A DNA stretch of 64,000 nucleotides from Smaragdicoccus niigatensis DSM 44881 = NBRC 103563. GTDB taxonomy: Bacteria > Actinomycetota > Actinomycetes > Mycobacteriales > Mycobacteriaceae. Below the pieces are notes generated by a model. That model had not been told where the DNA came from. It saw only the letters and a program-made list of their open reading frames with translations, and did not search any database. Location: NCBI RefSeq assembly GCF_000380645.1, contig NZ_AQXZ01000018.1, positions 558,001-622,000 of the forward strand. The letters run 5' to 3'. The translations under genes and the position numbers were made by a program. Of the stretch, positions 1 to 8,598 are shown in pieces (within the stretch, counting starts at the first letter, position 1; each line of letters opens with the position of its first letter).

Positions 1-774
1 GTTCACCTCCACGCGCTTGGCCGTGAGGTCCGAGATGTCCGGCGCAACCTGCTTGAGGTAGTTCAACCGCGCGCCGGCCGGCATCCACAGCCGAAGCCGA
101 ACATCGGCCTGCGTCTTACTCATCGCGGCACTCACGATCGCGGTGAAGTCGTCGACGAGTCCGGCTGGCTGGGCGACGATGTCGACCGTGCCGAGCATCG
201 CATTCGCGATCGGGCGCAGTTCCTCCACCCGCCAATCGGTTCCGACACCGCGGCAATGACATTGGAACGAGCCGGCCCACGTCTTCAAAGCCGCGGGCAG
301 GGCACGCGGGTCTTCCCGGTTTTCCCCGTCGGTAAGCAGGATCGCCTGGTTGATGCCGGTGCTTCCCCGGAACAATGTGCCAGCTGCGTTGAGCCACGTG
401 CTCATCGCAGTACCGCCGTCCGACCGCAGCTGTGCGATGGCCACCGAGGCTTCCTGGCGTGTCCGGGCGCTGGCCACCGCCGTGCCCGCACGAGGGTAGA
501 CATTCAGGGCGACGTGAGTACCGGCCACGACCGCAAACCGGACGCCGTCGCGGAGCACGCTCACGGCGGCATTTGTCGCATCGCGCGCCGCCCGGATACG
601 ACCGCCGGCCATCGATCCAGAGGTATCGATGATGATCACAACCGTGGCCTCTGCGGCGGAACCAAAAGCGGGACCGTCACCGTTGGTCGCGGTGACGGTG
701 ACGATCGCATTGACCTCAGTCGCGCCCTCGTGGAGGTACTCATTCTGAAAGGTGTCGAGCGTGTAGTCAGGCAC
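1..774 (-). CDS. VWA domain protein (3' end cut by window edge)
   Basis: This is a von Willebrand factor A domain protein whose C-terminus lies beyond the left edge. A complete-looking MIDAS metal site can be read: DTSGS about 50 residues in, a Thr in DGGTAMS, and LTDGEN further on. VWA domains bind partner proteins through a divalent metal. I start it at GTG 774 because AAGGAG lies 6 bases upstream; the in-frame ATG at 789 would overlap that ribosome site. The start overlaps the stop of the PP2C phosphatase gene, so the two are translationally coupled. Its position after a PknG kinase and a phosphatase suggests it is a substrate or adaptor of that kinase/phosphatase pair, which is inference. 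Confidence 0.85.
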   Translation of the reverse strand, partial: MPDYTLDTFQNEYLHEGATEVNAIVTVTATNGDGPAFGSAAEATVVIIIDTSGSMAGGRIRAARDATNAAVSVLRDGVRFAVVAGTHVALNVYPRAGTAVASARTRQEASVAIAQLRSDGGTAMSTWLNAAGTLFRGSTGINQAILLTDGENREDPRALPAALKTWAGSFQCHCRGVGTDWRVEELRPIANAMLGTVDIVAQPAGLVDDFTAIVSAAMSKTQADVRLRLWMPAGARLNYLKQVAPDISDLTAKRVEVN

Positions 775-1750
775 GTGCTGCTCCTTCATGGTGGACCGGG
801 ATGACGGCGACGGTGATGTTGTCGGAGCCGCCCGATCGACGGGCGAACTCAACCAGACTGCGAGCGGCGGCGATCGGCGATCCGGCCGCCGATGCCCAGT
901 GTTCGGCGATCAGTGCGGCGAAGGAATCGACGGACGCGGCGTAGTTCCACAAACCGTCGGTGCACACGATCACGAGACCGGGGCCATCGATGACCCGCTC
1001 GACGACGCGGCGGTTCAGCGGGTCGGCGTCGGCACCGAGCCAAGCGGTGATCATGTGGGCTCGCGGATCGGAGTTCGCTGCGCTTTCATCCATCCCGTCG
1101 GCGATCGCGTCGGCGGCCCAGGAATCGTCAACGGTCACCTGTTCTGGTCGACCGTCCGCGGGCAGCCAGTAGCAGCGACTGTCGCCAACACTGGCGACTT
1201 CGAGCCGGTCTCCGCAAACGTGTGCCACGACCAGCGTGCAGGCCGGGACCTCGGCATCGGCCAACGCGACCCCTTGGGCATCGAGAAGCCGGCGGTCCGT
1301 TGCGGCGACGACCGCGGCGGCCGCGCCCTCGACGGCGGTCCACACATCGCCCACGTTCCCAAGGCTGGCCACCGCGGCAGTGGCGGCGGCCCGGGACGCC
1401 GCGCGCGGATCCGGGCCGGTCGACACTCCGTCCGAAACCGCCACCGCCAACCCGTCCCCGACAATTGCGATCGCCGCGGCATCCTCATTGCGCACATGTC
1501 GCAGTCCCGGGTCCGATACGAAGGCTCCCGCCGCGCCCAGGTCCGACTCTTCCCGGTCTGGCGGCGGGCTCAGCCGCCGACCACAGCTGTCGCAGAACCC
1601 GTCGGCGTCGGGCTTCCCCTCCCCGCAATCGCAGGAAGCGCGCGTCGGCGAACTGAGCGCGTGTCCACAGTCCTCGCAGAATCGATCACCGGCTCGATAC
1701 TCGGCACCACATGCCCCGCAACACAGCGGTGTCGGCGCCGTCACGTCCAC
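767..1750 (-). CDS. PP2C-family Ser/Thr phosphatase with N-terminal zinc ribbons
   Basis: A 327-residue PPM/PP2C phosphatase. The first ~55 residues hold two CxxC zinc ribbons (CCGACG...CEDCG and CDCG...CDSCG). The catalytic domain follows from about residue 75, with RNEDA, AVSDGVSTG, VASVGDSR, VCTDGLWNY and GGSDNITVAV, which supply the usual metal-binding aspartates. It should dephosphorylate Ser/Thr proteins in the cytoplasm; no membrane segment is seen. The start overlaps the end of pknG by 10 bases. The pairing with PknG suggests opposite action on the same substrates. Both proteins carry zinc ribbons at the N-terminus, which is notable because such ribbons act as redox or docking modules in PknG. 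Confidence 0.9.
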   Translation of the reverse strand: MDVTAPTPLCCGACGAEYRAGDRFCEDCGHALSSPTRASCDCGEGKPDADGFCDSCGRRLSPPPDREESDLGAAGAFVSDPGLRHVRNEDAAAIAIVGDGLAVAVSDGVSTGPDPRAASRAAATAAVASLGNVGDVWTAVEGAAAAVVAATDRRLLDAQGVALADAEVPACTLVVAHVCGDRLEVASVGDSRCYWLPADGRPEQVTVDDSWAADAIADGMDESAANSDPRAHMITAWLGADADPLNRRVVERVIDGPGLVIVCTDGLWNYAASVDSFAALIAEHWASAAGSPIAAARSLVEFARRSGGSDNITVAVIPVHHEGAARA

Positions 1751-3966
1751 GTCCGAGGGCGAACTGCGTTGGCCGCGTCGATGTATTCGATCTTCTCGGC
1801 GCCCTCACTTGCACGCCCGATGACCCGATACGCCGCCTCCAGGTCGAGGCGAACACGATGTTCCGGATCGGACCCGACGCTCTTGATCGAACCGATGATC
1901 CCGTCCGGCAGCTGCTTGCCCTCGTCCAGCGCGGCGAGGGCGTATTCGAGGATGTACATGCGCAGCCGCGCGTCTTCGACCGTCGGCAATTGGATCTGAC
2001 CCAACAGGTGCACCGAACGCTCGACGTCGGTCAGCGTCGCACCTTCGTCGGTGAGCACCCGAATCGCCTCGACCTGCCCGGCGACGAACGACGCCGAGGT
2101 CACCGGAATGCGGTCGAACGCTTCCACTGCGCCGCCACGATCATCCGCGCCGACACGGCAGCGGGCCAGGCCGGCGCACGCGGTGGTGAACGACGGATCG
2201 GTTCGCGAAACCACGTCGTAGTAGGTGGCGGCCCGTTCAAGCTTTCCAGCGAGCTCCAACGCCGTCGCCAAGGCGAGCTTCGGGGCCAGCTCCCCCGGCA
2301 AGTACCGGAGCACGGACTCGAACACCCCGGCGGCGTCCGCTGGGGTATCGGTCGCCAGGTGGATGAGTCCGCGGTACCAATCGGAGCGCCAATTGCGGCC
2401 GTGGAGGGCCGTCGACCGATTCAGGCACTCCAGGGCTCCGTCGTATTCGGGTTCCGGTTTGGCCGCAGCGGCGTAGATCAGTGCGCGGACCGTCGCGAGT
2501 TCGATGCCCACGCTTCGTTCGGGGGCTTGGTCCAGCAGCCGCAGTTGTTGCTCCGGATCGGTACCGACCAAAGCCGCCAGGTACGCCTCCGCGGGATCGT
2601 CCGGGTCACTCAAGAGCGACGGCAGTGAACGCCAGTCGGGATGGGTCAGTTCAGATCGTCGCTCCATGGCGAACAGTCGGCTCGGTGCCGGCCGCGGATC
2701 ACCGCCGGCGGCGAGCACTTCCCGCAGAACGCCGACGAGCTGTTCGGCCATTTCGTCGGCAGAGTGGAACCGGTCATCGGGATCGAGAGCGGTCGCACGC
2801 GTCAGCAGCAGGTACAACGACTCGAACCGCTGGTACACGTCGAAGTCACTGCGGTCGGGCAGCTTCTTGGCGTACGTCGACTGGTAGCCACGGAAGTCGG
2901 TCGCGAGAACGGCGAGGGTTCGTGCGACGGTGTACAAGTCGGACTCCACCGAGGAGCCGACGGTTGCTACTTCGGGTGCCTGATAACCGACGGTGCCGTA
3001 GATGTCGGCATCGTCGTCACCCATCCGGATCACCGCACCGAGATCGATCAACTTCACCTGTTCGGGCGTCTCGATCACGTTGTCAGGCTTGAAATCGTTG
3101 AACACCAGGTTGTGTTCGTGCAGATATCCGAACGCCGGAAGCACTTCGAGGATGTAGGCGATCGCCATCTCCGGCGGCATGGGGTCGACCACCCCACCGG
3201 CCGCTTCCCGTCGAGCTTTGAGCTGGTCTTTCAGCGACAGTCCGCCGACGTACTCCATGACGATGTACGACGCACCCTGATGCTCGACGAAGTTGTAGAT
3301 CCGGACGATGTTGGGGTGTTCCACCTCCGCAAGGAACCGAGCCTCGGCCATCGCAACGGCCGCGGCCCCCGCGTCACCGGAATCGAGCAGGCCTTTGAGC
3401 ACCACCCAGCGATCGCTGACTCGCTTGTCGGTGGCGAGGTAGACCCAACCGAGCCCACCGTGGGCCAGGCAACCGGCCACCTCGTACTGGCCGACCAGGT
3501 CCCCGGCGACGAGCTTCGGGGTGAATGAAAAGCGCTGGCCGCAGGCGGGACAGAAACCCTCCGGGCGGCCGGGGCGGTCGTCGCGCTTCCGGCCAACCTT
3601 CTCGCCGCATTTCCCGCAGAATCGCTTCTCCTCGGGCACTGCGGGATCGACGAGCACGGCGGTGCTCGGATCGCGACGCGCAACCAACGGCACGCTGACG
3701 AGACCCGCGCCGATGCGGCGACTGGTCGCGTGCCGCTGTTTTCCGCTGCGGGTGGAGCCGGAGCCGGATGTCGCGGCGGTTGAGGTTCCGGAGGTCACGA
3801 AACCCGCCGTCGCGCGGGTATCCGGCGGAACACTCGATTGCGGTGCCGCGGGGCGCGGAGTCGCAGGCGGTGTCACGCGCGGCGCCAGGCCACACTCGGA
3901 GCAATAACCGTCTTCGATAACCCCCACGCAACCCGGTGTCGTCTGGCAGGGCATTGACGCGGTCAC
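1741..3966 (-). CDS. pknG: Serine/threonine protein kinase PknG
   Basis: A 741-residue soluble kinase, close to the ~750 residues of mycobacterial PknG. It has an N-terminal zinc ribbon (residues 7-25), a Ser/Thr/Pro-rich linker, a rubredoxin-like pair of knuckles (CGKC...CPAC, about 117-144), a kinase domain (about 160-420) and a TPR-like helical C-terminus. The glycine loop is LAHGGLGWVY, the ATP-binding lysine lies in VVLKGLL (about 191), the catalytic loop is NDFKPDN (about 290) and the metal motif is DLG, all PknG-like variants of HRD and DFG. In mycobacteria PknG controls central nitrogen metabolism through the FHA protein GarA and is linked to GlnX/GlnH amino-acid sensing. The start overlaps the upstream gene by 4 bases (ATGA). 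Confidence 0.93.
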   Translation of the reverse strand: MTASMPCQTTPGCVGVIEDGYCSECGLAPRVTPPATPRPAAPQSSVPPDTRATAGFVTSGTSTAATSGSGSTRSGKQRHATSRRIGAGLVSVPLVARRDPSTAVLVDPAVPEEKRFCGKCGEKVGRKRDDRPGRPEGFCPACGQRFSFTPKLVAGDLVGQYEVAGCLAHGGLGWVYLATDKRVSDRWVVLKGLLDSGDAGAAAVAMAEARFLAEVEHPNIVRIYNFVEHQGASYIVMEYVGGLSLKDQLKARREAAGGVVDPMPPEMAIAYILEVLPAFGYLHEHNLVFNDFKPDNVIETPEQVKLIDLGAVIRMGDDDADIYGTVGYQAPEVATVGSSVESDLYTVARTLAVLATDFRGYQSTYAKKLPDRSDFDVYQRFESLYLLLTRATALDPDDRFHSADEMAEQLVGVLREVLAAGGDPRPAPSRLFAMERRSELTHPDWRSLPSLLSDPDDPAEAYLAALVGTDPEQQLRLLDQAPERSVGIELATVRALIYAAAAKPEPEYDGALECLNRSTALHGRNWRSDWYRGLIHLATDTPADAAGVFESVLRYLPGELAPKLALATALELAGKLERAATYYDVVSRTDPSFTTACAGLARCRVGADDRGGAVEAFDRIPVTSASFVAGQVEAIRVLTDEGATLTDVERSVHLLGQIQLPTVEDARLRMYILEYALAALDEGKQLPDGIIGSIKSVGSDPEHRVRLDLEAAYRVIGRASEGAEKIEYIDAANAVRPRTWT

Positions 3967-5171
3967 TGTCCACCTCCCACAGCATCAGAGGATGCGGTTG
4001 CCGATGTCACCGCGGCGACGTAAGCGGACACCGCGGAACGTGCAGCGTCGAGGTCACACGGCGCTGTGTAGAGCAAGTTCTGCGCTCGGGCGGCCATCCG
4101 CGCGAGCTGCGGTGACTCCGCCAGTCCAAAGCGATGAGCTTTGGCCTTGTAGGCGTCGAGCCGCCCGCGAAGCTCCGCCCGCTCCCGGACCGGTGCGATC
4201 GATGCGTCTCGATCGGCAACGGCTTGGTCGTAGGCGCACTTCGCGCGGCTCTGCCAGGCCAGCAACCGCGCGCCGCCGGCGCTCGATCGCGTCTGCAATT
4301 CCGATCCGACCGCCGCGAGTTCGTCGGCGAGACCGGGGTCCGGGGCGGTGGGGATGGGCCGACAGAACCCGGCGATCTTCGCGGTCGCCATTTCGTGTGC
4401 CGTCAAGGCCTCGCTGTGCACGGCTCGGATGCCGTCCAACAGACCCGTGGCCTGCGACCGGATCTCGGCGAGCCGGGCCGCAAGTTCCGCGGCCGTCGAA
4501 ACCACCATGCGGGCCTGGGCCAGGAGTTCCTCGACCACATCGAAGTCACTGAATGCGGTGCCCAGCGGGTCCGCGCCGACCTTCTCGACCAAGGCACCGA
4601 ACGCGTTTGCGGCACGCGCCACGGCGGCCGAACCCTCCGGATCCTTTGAGCGAAGATCGCGGACTTCGGCTTCACCGACGCCAAGCCGCGGCATCTGCCA
4701 CTGCCACGCGCCGGCCACCTTGGCCAGAATGTTCCGGACCTGCTCGAAGGCCACTTCGAGCCGGGCGAGCAACGCCGACGGCGTCAGGCGGATCGTCTGC
4801 GTCCGCGGAGCAAGCAACGACCGTTCGGTCACTGCCAGCTTCGACGACGACAGCTCTATTGACTCTCCGAACAGCAGGCGGGACAGGTCCAGTATTTCGT
4901 CCCGCCCGAACCGACGGCCCGATCCGCGTGCCGTGCGAGCACGCGCGATGAAGTCGGTCAGAAGTTGGTGTCCCGACCACAGTTCGCTGGTCATCGCCTG
5001 AATATCGGTCCAAGCCTGGGACGTCGGTCCGCGAAGGACTCCGGAGGCCAGCAACTGCCAGGTCGCGTCGGAATCCAACTCGACGAGAGTCAAGGCGATG
5101 GACTCTGCGGCTGACGAGAGGCGGTTCAGTTCTGCATCGCAGAATTCGATGGTGTACCCGGGTTGAGTCAT
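3963..5171 (-). CDS. Helical protein of the glnX-glnH-pknG operon, unknown function
   Basis: A 402-residue protein with no signal peptide or membrane segment. It is rich in Ala, Leu, Glu and Arg in heptad-like spacing and should be mostly alpha-helical, probably with coiled coils. I recognise no catalytic motif. It lies between glnH and pknG, with one base after glnH and a 4-base overlap with pknG, so it is surely co-expressed with them. A scaffold or adaptor linking the membrane GlnX/GlnH sensor to soluble PknG would fit, but this is inference. In the mycobacterial locus as I remember it, glnH and pknG are adjacent without such a gene. Confidence 0.8.
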   Translation of the reverse strand: MTQPGYTIEFCDAELNRLSSAAESIALTLVELDSDATWQLLASGVLRGPTSQAWTDIQAMTSELWSGHQLLTDFIARARTARGSGRRFGRDEILDLSRLLFGESIELSSSKLAVTERSLLAPRTQTIRLTPSALLARLEVAFEQVRNILAKVAGAWQWQMPRLGVGEAEVRDLRSKDPEGSAAVARAANAFGALVEKVGADPLGTAFSDFDVVEELLAQARMVVSTAAELAARLAEIRSQATGLLDGIRAVHSEALTAHEMATAKIAGFCRPIPTAPDPGLADELAAVGSELQTRSSAGGARLLAWQSRAKCAYDQAVADRDASIAPVRERAELRGRLDAYKAKAHRFGLAESPQLARMAARAQNLLYTAPCDLDAARSAVSAYVAAVTSATASSDAVGGGQ

Positions 5172-5172
5172 G

Positions 5173-6120
5173 TCAGTCCCGGTACCGTGCTTCGGGCAGC
5201 GGTGCGGGCGTGGAATACCTGCTCAGCCAGCGGTCAGCGATCTGTCCGAGTGTCCCGTCGGCTCGAGCCTGCGCGAGGACACCGTTGACGAAGCGCGTGA
5301 ATTCCGGATGTGCCTGGCTGATACCCAGTCCATAAGGTTCGTCGGTGAAACGCGGCCCGACGACCTTCGCATAGGGGTCCTGGGCAGCCAAACCGGCGAG
5401 AATCGTGTCATCGGTCGAGATCGCGTCCGCCCGATTCTGCTGGAACGCGACGAGACACTCGCCCCATGTCGGTTCGGTGAGGAGCTTCGGATGTGCCGGT
5501 GAGGAGACGATCGCGTTGATCGATGTCGACCCGGCGACAGCGCACACTGTCTTGCCACCCAGATCGTCAAGGCTGGTGGCGGACGATGTCGTCGGTACCA
5601 GAATCTTCTGCCCGGCCTGGTAGTACACCGTCGAGAAGTCGATCGCCGACCGCCGCTGACAGTTGATCGTCATGGTTTCGGCGACGAGATCAACCGTTCC
5701 GTTCTGCACATCCTTGATGCGGTCGCTGTTGGGGATGACCACGATCTGGATCTTGTTCGGATCACCGAACACCGCTTGCGCGATGAGCCGGGCGACATCG
5801 ATGTCGAAGCCCTCGATGCTTCCGGTGAACGGATTTCGGCTCGAGAACAGAAGCGTGTCCTGGCTGGTCCCGACCACGAGTCGGCCCCGCGCCGCGATCG
5901 TTGCCATGAAGGAGCCCGCGGGCATGTTGCCGACCGCGGGAAGCGCGTCTGGCGGTCGTAGGGACGCCGTCGCGTCTCCACACGAGGAGTCGTCAGCGGT
6001 GGGCGCAGTCGTCGAGGGCACTGACGGAGAGCTCTGCGGTGGCGATTGTTGACTGCATGAACCCAGTCCGGCGACCACAACGATCATCGCGATGTTCAAC
6101 GCGAGGCGTTTGATTCTCAT
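5173..6120 (-). CDS. glnH: GlnH-type amino-acid-binding lipoprotein
   Basis: A 315-residue family 3 extracellular solute-binding protein. Starting at ATG 6120, which overlaps the glnX stop by 4 bases, gives a standard lipoprotein signal: basic MRIKR, a hydrophobic core and the lipobox LGSC. A longer open frame upstream would bury the signal peptide. The mature part has family features such as GFDIDVARLIAQAVFG, DLVAETMTINCQRRSAIDFS and the closing IADRW. No permease or ATPase is nearby, so it probably acts as a sensor ligand-binder for GlnX and PknG rather than in import. Mycobacterial GlnH binds amino acids such as aspartate and glutamate. Confidence 0.92.
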   Translation of the reverse strand: MRIKRLALNIAMIVVVAGLGSCSQQSPPQSSPSVPSTTAPTADDSSCGDATASLRPPDALPAVGNMPAGSFMATIAARGRLVVGTSQDTLLFSSRNPFTGSIEGFDIDVARLIAQAVFGDPNKIQIVVIPNSDRIKDVQNGTVDLVAETMTINCQRRSAIDFSTVYYQAGQKILVPTTSSATSLDDLGGKTVCAVAGSTSINAIVSSPAHPKLLTEPTWGECLVAFQQNRADAISTDDTILAGLAAQDPYAKVVGPRFTDEPYGLGISQAHPEFTRFVNGVLAQARADGTLGQIADRWLSRYSTPAPLPEARYRD

Positions 6121-7421
6121 CGGTACTCCTCCAGACGGGGACGAATACCGAGCACTGCCAGCACCCCGATGAGGATGCATCCGATCGGTATCAGCACGAC
6201 GAGCGCCGACATCATGGTCTCGGTATCAGCGACCGCGTCCGTGAACTGCTGCTGCGCATCCGACACCTCGGTGGAGATCGCGCTGTCGAGAGCCGCGAAC
6301 GCGCTCGCGCCCCCCATCGGCGCGGTGGACAACTCGAGCGCCACGGCCCCGTTGTAATCGCCCGCGGCGAGCGTGTTCATCAGCTGTTCGTGGGTCGCGG
6401 CGTAGGCCTCCTCTGCCTTCGCCGCATCACTGCCGCGGTCCAACAGAGCCGGTTCTCCGCCGGACCCCAGCAGCTTTGCGTGCTCGGCCTGGAAGTCCGC
6501 TTCGAAGTCCGCGCTCGAACTGCGCCGGACGAGGATCAGGCTTTCGTCGCTTTCCTGGACGAGGGCCGCGATCCGCGCATGGGCCGCACGGTCAAGTGGA
6601 TCGGTGCCATCCCGACGCGCGTCGGCGAAGCTCAAGCTCTGCAGCAGCGTGATCACACCGACCACGAGTATGAGCACGACGAGAACCGCCGATGACGCGA
6701 CCAGTCCCCTGTTCAGCGTCCGCCGAGTTCGCTGCGAGAGGAAGATCTGCGTGGCGCCGAGGACACCGGCCAACGCGAGCGCCAGCAGCGCCGTGAGCGC
6801 GAGTAACGGGCGGGCCTTCGCCGTGGAGTAGTCGTCGGCCAGTTGTTGCTGCTCCTCGGCGAGCAACTGGTCGGCGGCCGGCAGCATGACCGTGCGGGCG
6901 AGTCGATCCGCTTCCGACAGGTAGGCCGACCCCACGGGGAGGCCCTGGCGGTTGTTCGCACGCGCGGCCTGGATGAGTCCTGCGTACACCGGAAGTTGCT
7001 CGCTCAAGGTGCGGATCGCGTCGGCTGGACGACTATTCGACGAGACCCGTGTTGCGGAGTCGGCGAGTCGCCGACCGGCCTCTCGTAGGTCAGCGTCATA
7101 ACGCGCCACCTGCGGTGCGGGCTCGAGTCCGCCAGACAGAAACGCCTGGGCGGCCACAGTATTGGCATCCGCCACCGAGCTGTAGATCGCGACCGCATCG
7201 ACCACGAGCGGCTCGGAGGTGCCGGTGACCGCCTTGGTTCCCGCGGTCGCCTGCGCGGCCGCCAGAGTCCCGACCACGGCAAGCAGGACAACCAGACCGA
7301 CCGTTATCGCACGCAAAAGGCGCAACCGCCCCGGAGTCGTCCGCACACCGCCAACGAACTCCGACAGTCGGCGCACTCTGATCGACTGAGCTATCGCCGG
7401 CCTACCCATGACCGCCGCCAC
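6117..7421 (-). CDS. glnX: GlnX-like membrane sensor
   Basis: A 434-residue integral membrane protein with four hydrophobic segments at roughly residues 35-55, 205-225, 240-262 and 410-428. The soluble stretches between them are helical, as in four-helix-bundle sensor domains. It heads the operon upstream of glnH and pknG, matching the GlnX-GlnH-PknG arrangement known in mycobacteria, where GlnX passes a signal about external amino acids. I start it at GTG 7421 because a strong GGAGGAG lies about 6 bases upstream; ATG 7409 is a weaker option. It has no kinase or HAMP-kinase region of its own, so output presumably goes through GlnH and PknG. Confidence 0.8.
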   Translation of the reverse strand: MAAVMGRPAIAQSIRVRRLSEFVGGVRTTPGRLRLLRAITVGLVVLLAVVGTLAAAQATAGTKAVTGTSEPLVVDAVAIYSSVADANTVAAQAFLSGGLEPAPQVARYDADLREAGRRLADSATRVSSNSRPADAIRTLSEQLPVYAGLIQAARANNRQGLPVGSAYLSEADRLARTVMLPAADQLLAEEQQQLADDYSTAKARPLLALTALLALALAGVLGATQIFLSQRTRRTLNRGLVASSAVLVVLILVVGVITLLQSLSFADARRDGTDPLDRAAHARIAALVQESDESLILVRRSSSADFEADFQAEHAKLLGSGGEPALLDRGSDAAKAEEAYAATHEQLMNTLAAGDYNGAVALELSTAPMGGASAFAALDSAISTEVSDAQQQFTDAVADTETMMSALVVLIPIGCILIGVLAVLGIRPRLEEYR

Positions 7422-7583
7422 GTCTTCTCCTCCAGAAAATCAATCCAGCCCGGAAATCCGTGGGCACGCGACGATGCAGATGTCAGGCATATCGTGGGGT
7501 CGATCCCCTCAACTTGTCGAGCGGAACCCGCGGTGTCGGTCATTTGCAGGACGTCGCAATGGGCGCTTTGACGGGGTTGTCTC

Positions 7584-7634
7584 GTTCGTTGAATGGGCGG
7601 CGCTGAAGTGGCGCGCCCACAACGCTGAACGAAC
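7584..7634. repeat. Nested inverted repeat in the glnX/exonuclease divergent region
   Basis: The 242-base gap between divergent glnX and the RecB-like gene holds an inverted repeat, GTTCGTT and AACGAAC, enclosing a second pair around TGGGCG and CGCCCA. It ends about 30 bases before the exonuclease start, so it may be an operator or a leader hairpin. I saw nothing else recognisable in the gap. Confidence 0.4.
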
Positions 7635-7663
7635 CTGTCGGTACCTCCCGATAGGGTTCCCCC

Positions 7664-8512
7664 ATGACGACCGAAGCTCCTCCTCGTCGGCTTGCCCTCT
7701 CCCCTTCCCGCGCGTCCGACTTCAAGCAATGCCCGCTGAAATACCGGCTGCGTGCGGTCGACCGGCTTCCCGAGGCCCCGACAAAGGCCGCGTTCCGCGG
7801 AACGGTCGTCCATGCTGCGTTGGAGTCCCTCTACTCGATGCCCGCCGCCGAGCGTGTTCATACGCGAGCACTCGAACTCGTCGAACCGGCGTGGCAGCGT
7901 CTCATCGAAGAGTCGCCTGAACTCGCCGACCTGATCGACGCGAACGACGTCGCGACCTTCCTCGGCGAGGCCCGCACACTCGTGACGTCCTACTACGACC
8001 TCGAAGACCCGACGCGCTTCAATCCGACGGCATGCGAGCTGTTCGTCGAACATGAACTCACCGACGGCGCCCTGCTACGGGGCTACATCGATCGTCTCGA
8101 CATCGCACCGACCGGCCAGGTGCGGGTCGTCGACTACAAGACCGGGCGTGCGCCCAGCGAATTGTTCGAGGGCAAAGCCCTCTTCCAGATGAAGTTCTAC
8201 GCGCTCGTCGTCTTCCGGACGCGCGGCACGGTGCCGACCCAGCTCGAACTGCTCTATCTCGCGGACGGAAAGCGCCTCGTCTACCGGCCCGACGAACCGG
8301 AGCTGTTGCGGTTCGAGCGGACGCTGTCGGCGATCTGGAAGGCCATTCTGAAATCCGGTGAGACCGGTGATTTCCGGCCGAAGCCCGGCAAGCTGTGTGG
8401 ATGGTGCGATTTCAAGGCCCATTGCCCGGAGTTCGGGGGCACGGTACCGGTCTATCCGGGTTGGCCGGTTGGGCTTGCTGCAGACCAACGCGACCCCGCG
8501 GAGCACGATTAG
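7664..8512 (+). CDS. RecB/Cas4-like PD-(D/E)XK exonuclease with Fe-S cysteines
   Basis: A 282-residue single-domain nuclease. Its core is GYIDRLD, VVDYKTG and QMKFYALV, which are nuclease motifs II, III and QxxxY. One cysteine in FKQCPLKYR near the N-terminus and three in CGWCDFKAHC near the C-terminus match the 4Fe-4S clamp of AddB/Cas4-type exonucleases. It should cut single-stranded DNA ends in repair. The gene corresponds in context to Rv2119 of M. tuberculosis. Its last ~50 codons are the part repeated at 10549-10701, so this 3' end may be an acquired replacement. The C-terminal tail (WPVGLAADQRDPAEHD) differs from that of the displaced copy (WPDQPSDDGAERD). Confidence 0.9.
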   Translation: MTTEAPPRRLALSPSRASDFKQCPLKYRLRAVDRLPEAPTKAAFRGTVVHAALESLYSMPAAERVHTRALELVEPAWQRLIEESPELADLIDANDVATFLGEARTLVTSYYDLEDPTRFNPTACELFVEHELTDGALLRGYIDRLDIAPTGQVRVVDYKTGRAPSELFEGKALFQMKFYALVVFRTRGTVPTQLELLYLADGKRLVYRPDEPELLRFERTLSAIWKAILKSGETGDFRPKPGKLCGWCDFKAHCPEFGGTVPVYPGWPVGLAADQRDPAEHD

Positions 8513-8598
8513 TCAGCCACAGTCCCAGCCTGCCGACGACTCGACCAAGATCTACGCTCCTACCATAAAGTGACATCTCAGCCAGATCGAAGGGACCA

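Noticed and set aside
7664-8512. Cas4 of a CRISPR-Cas locus
   Set aside because: The nuclease and Fe-S cysteines resemble Cas4, but there are no other cas genes or spaced direct repeats in the window, and the gene fits the conserved Rv2119-type exonuclease.
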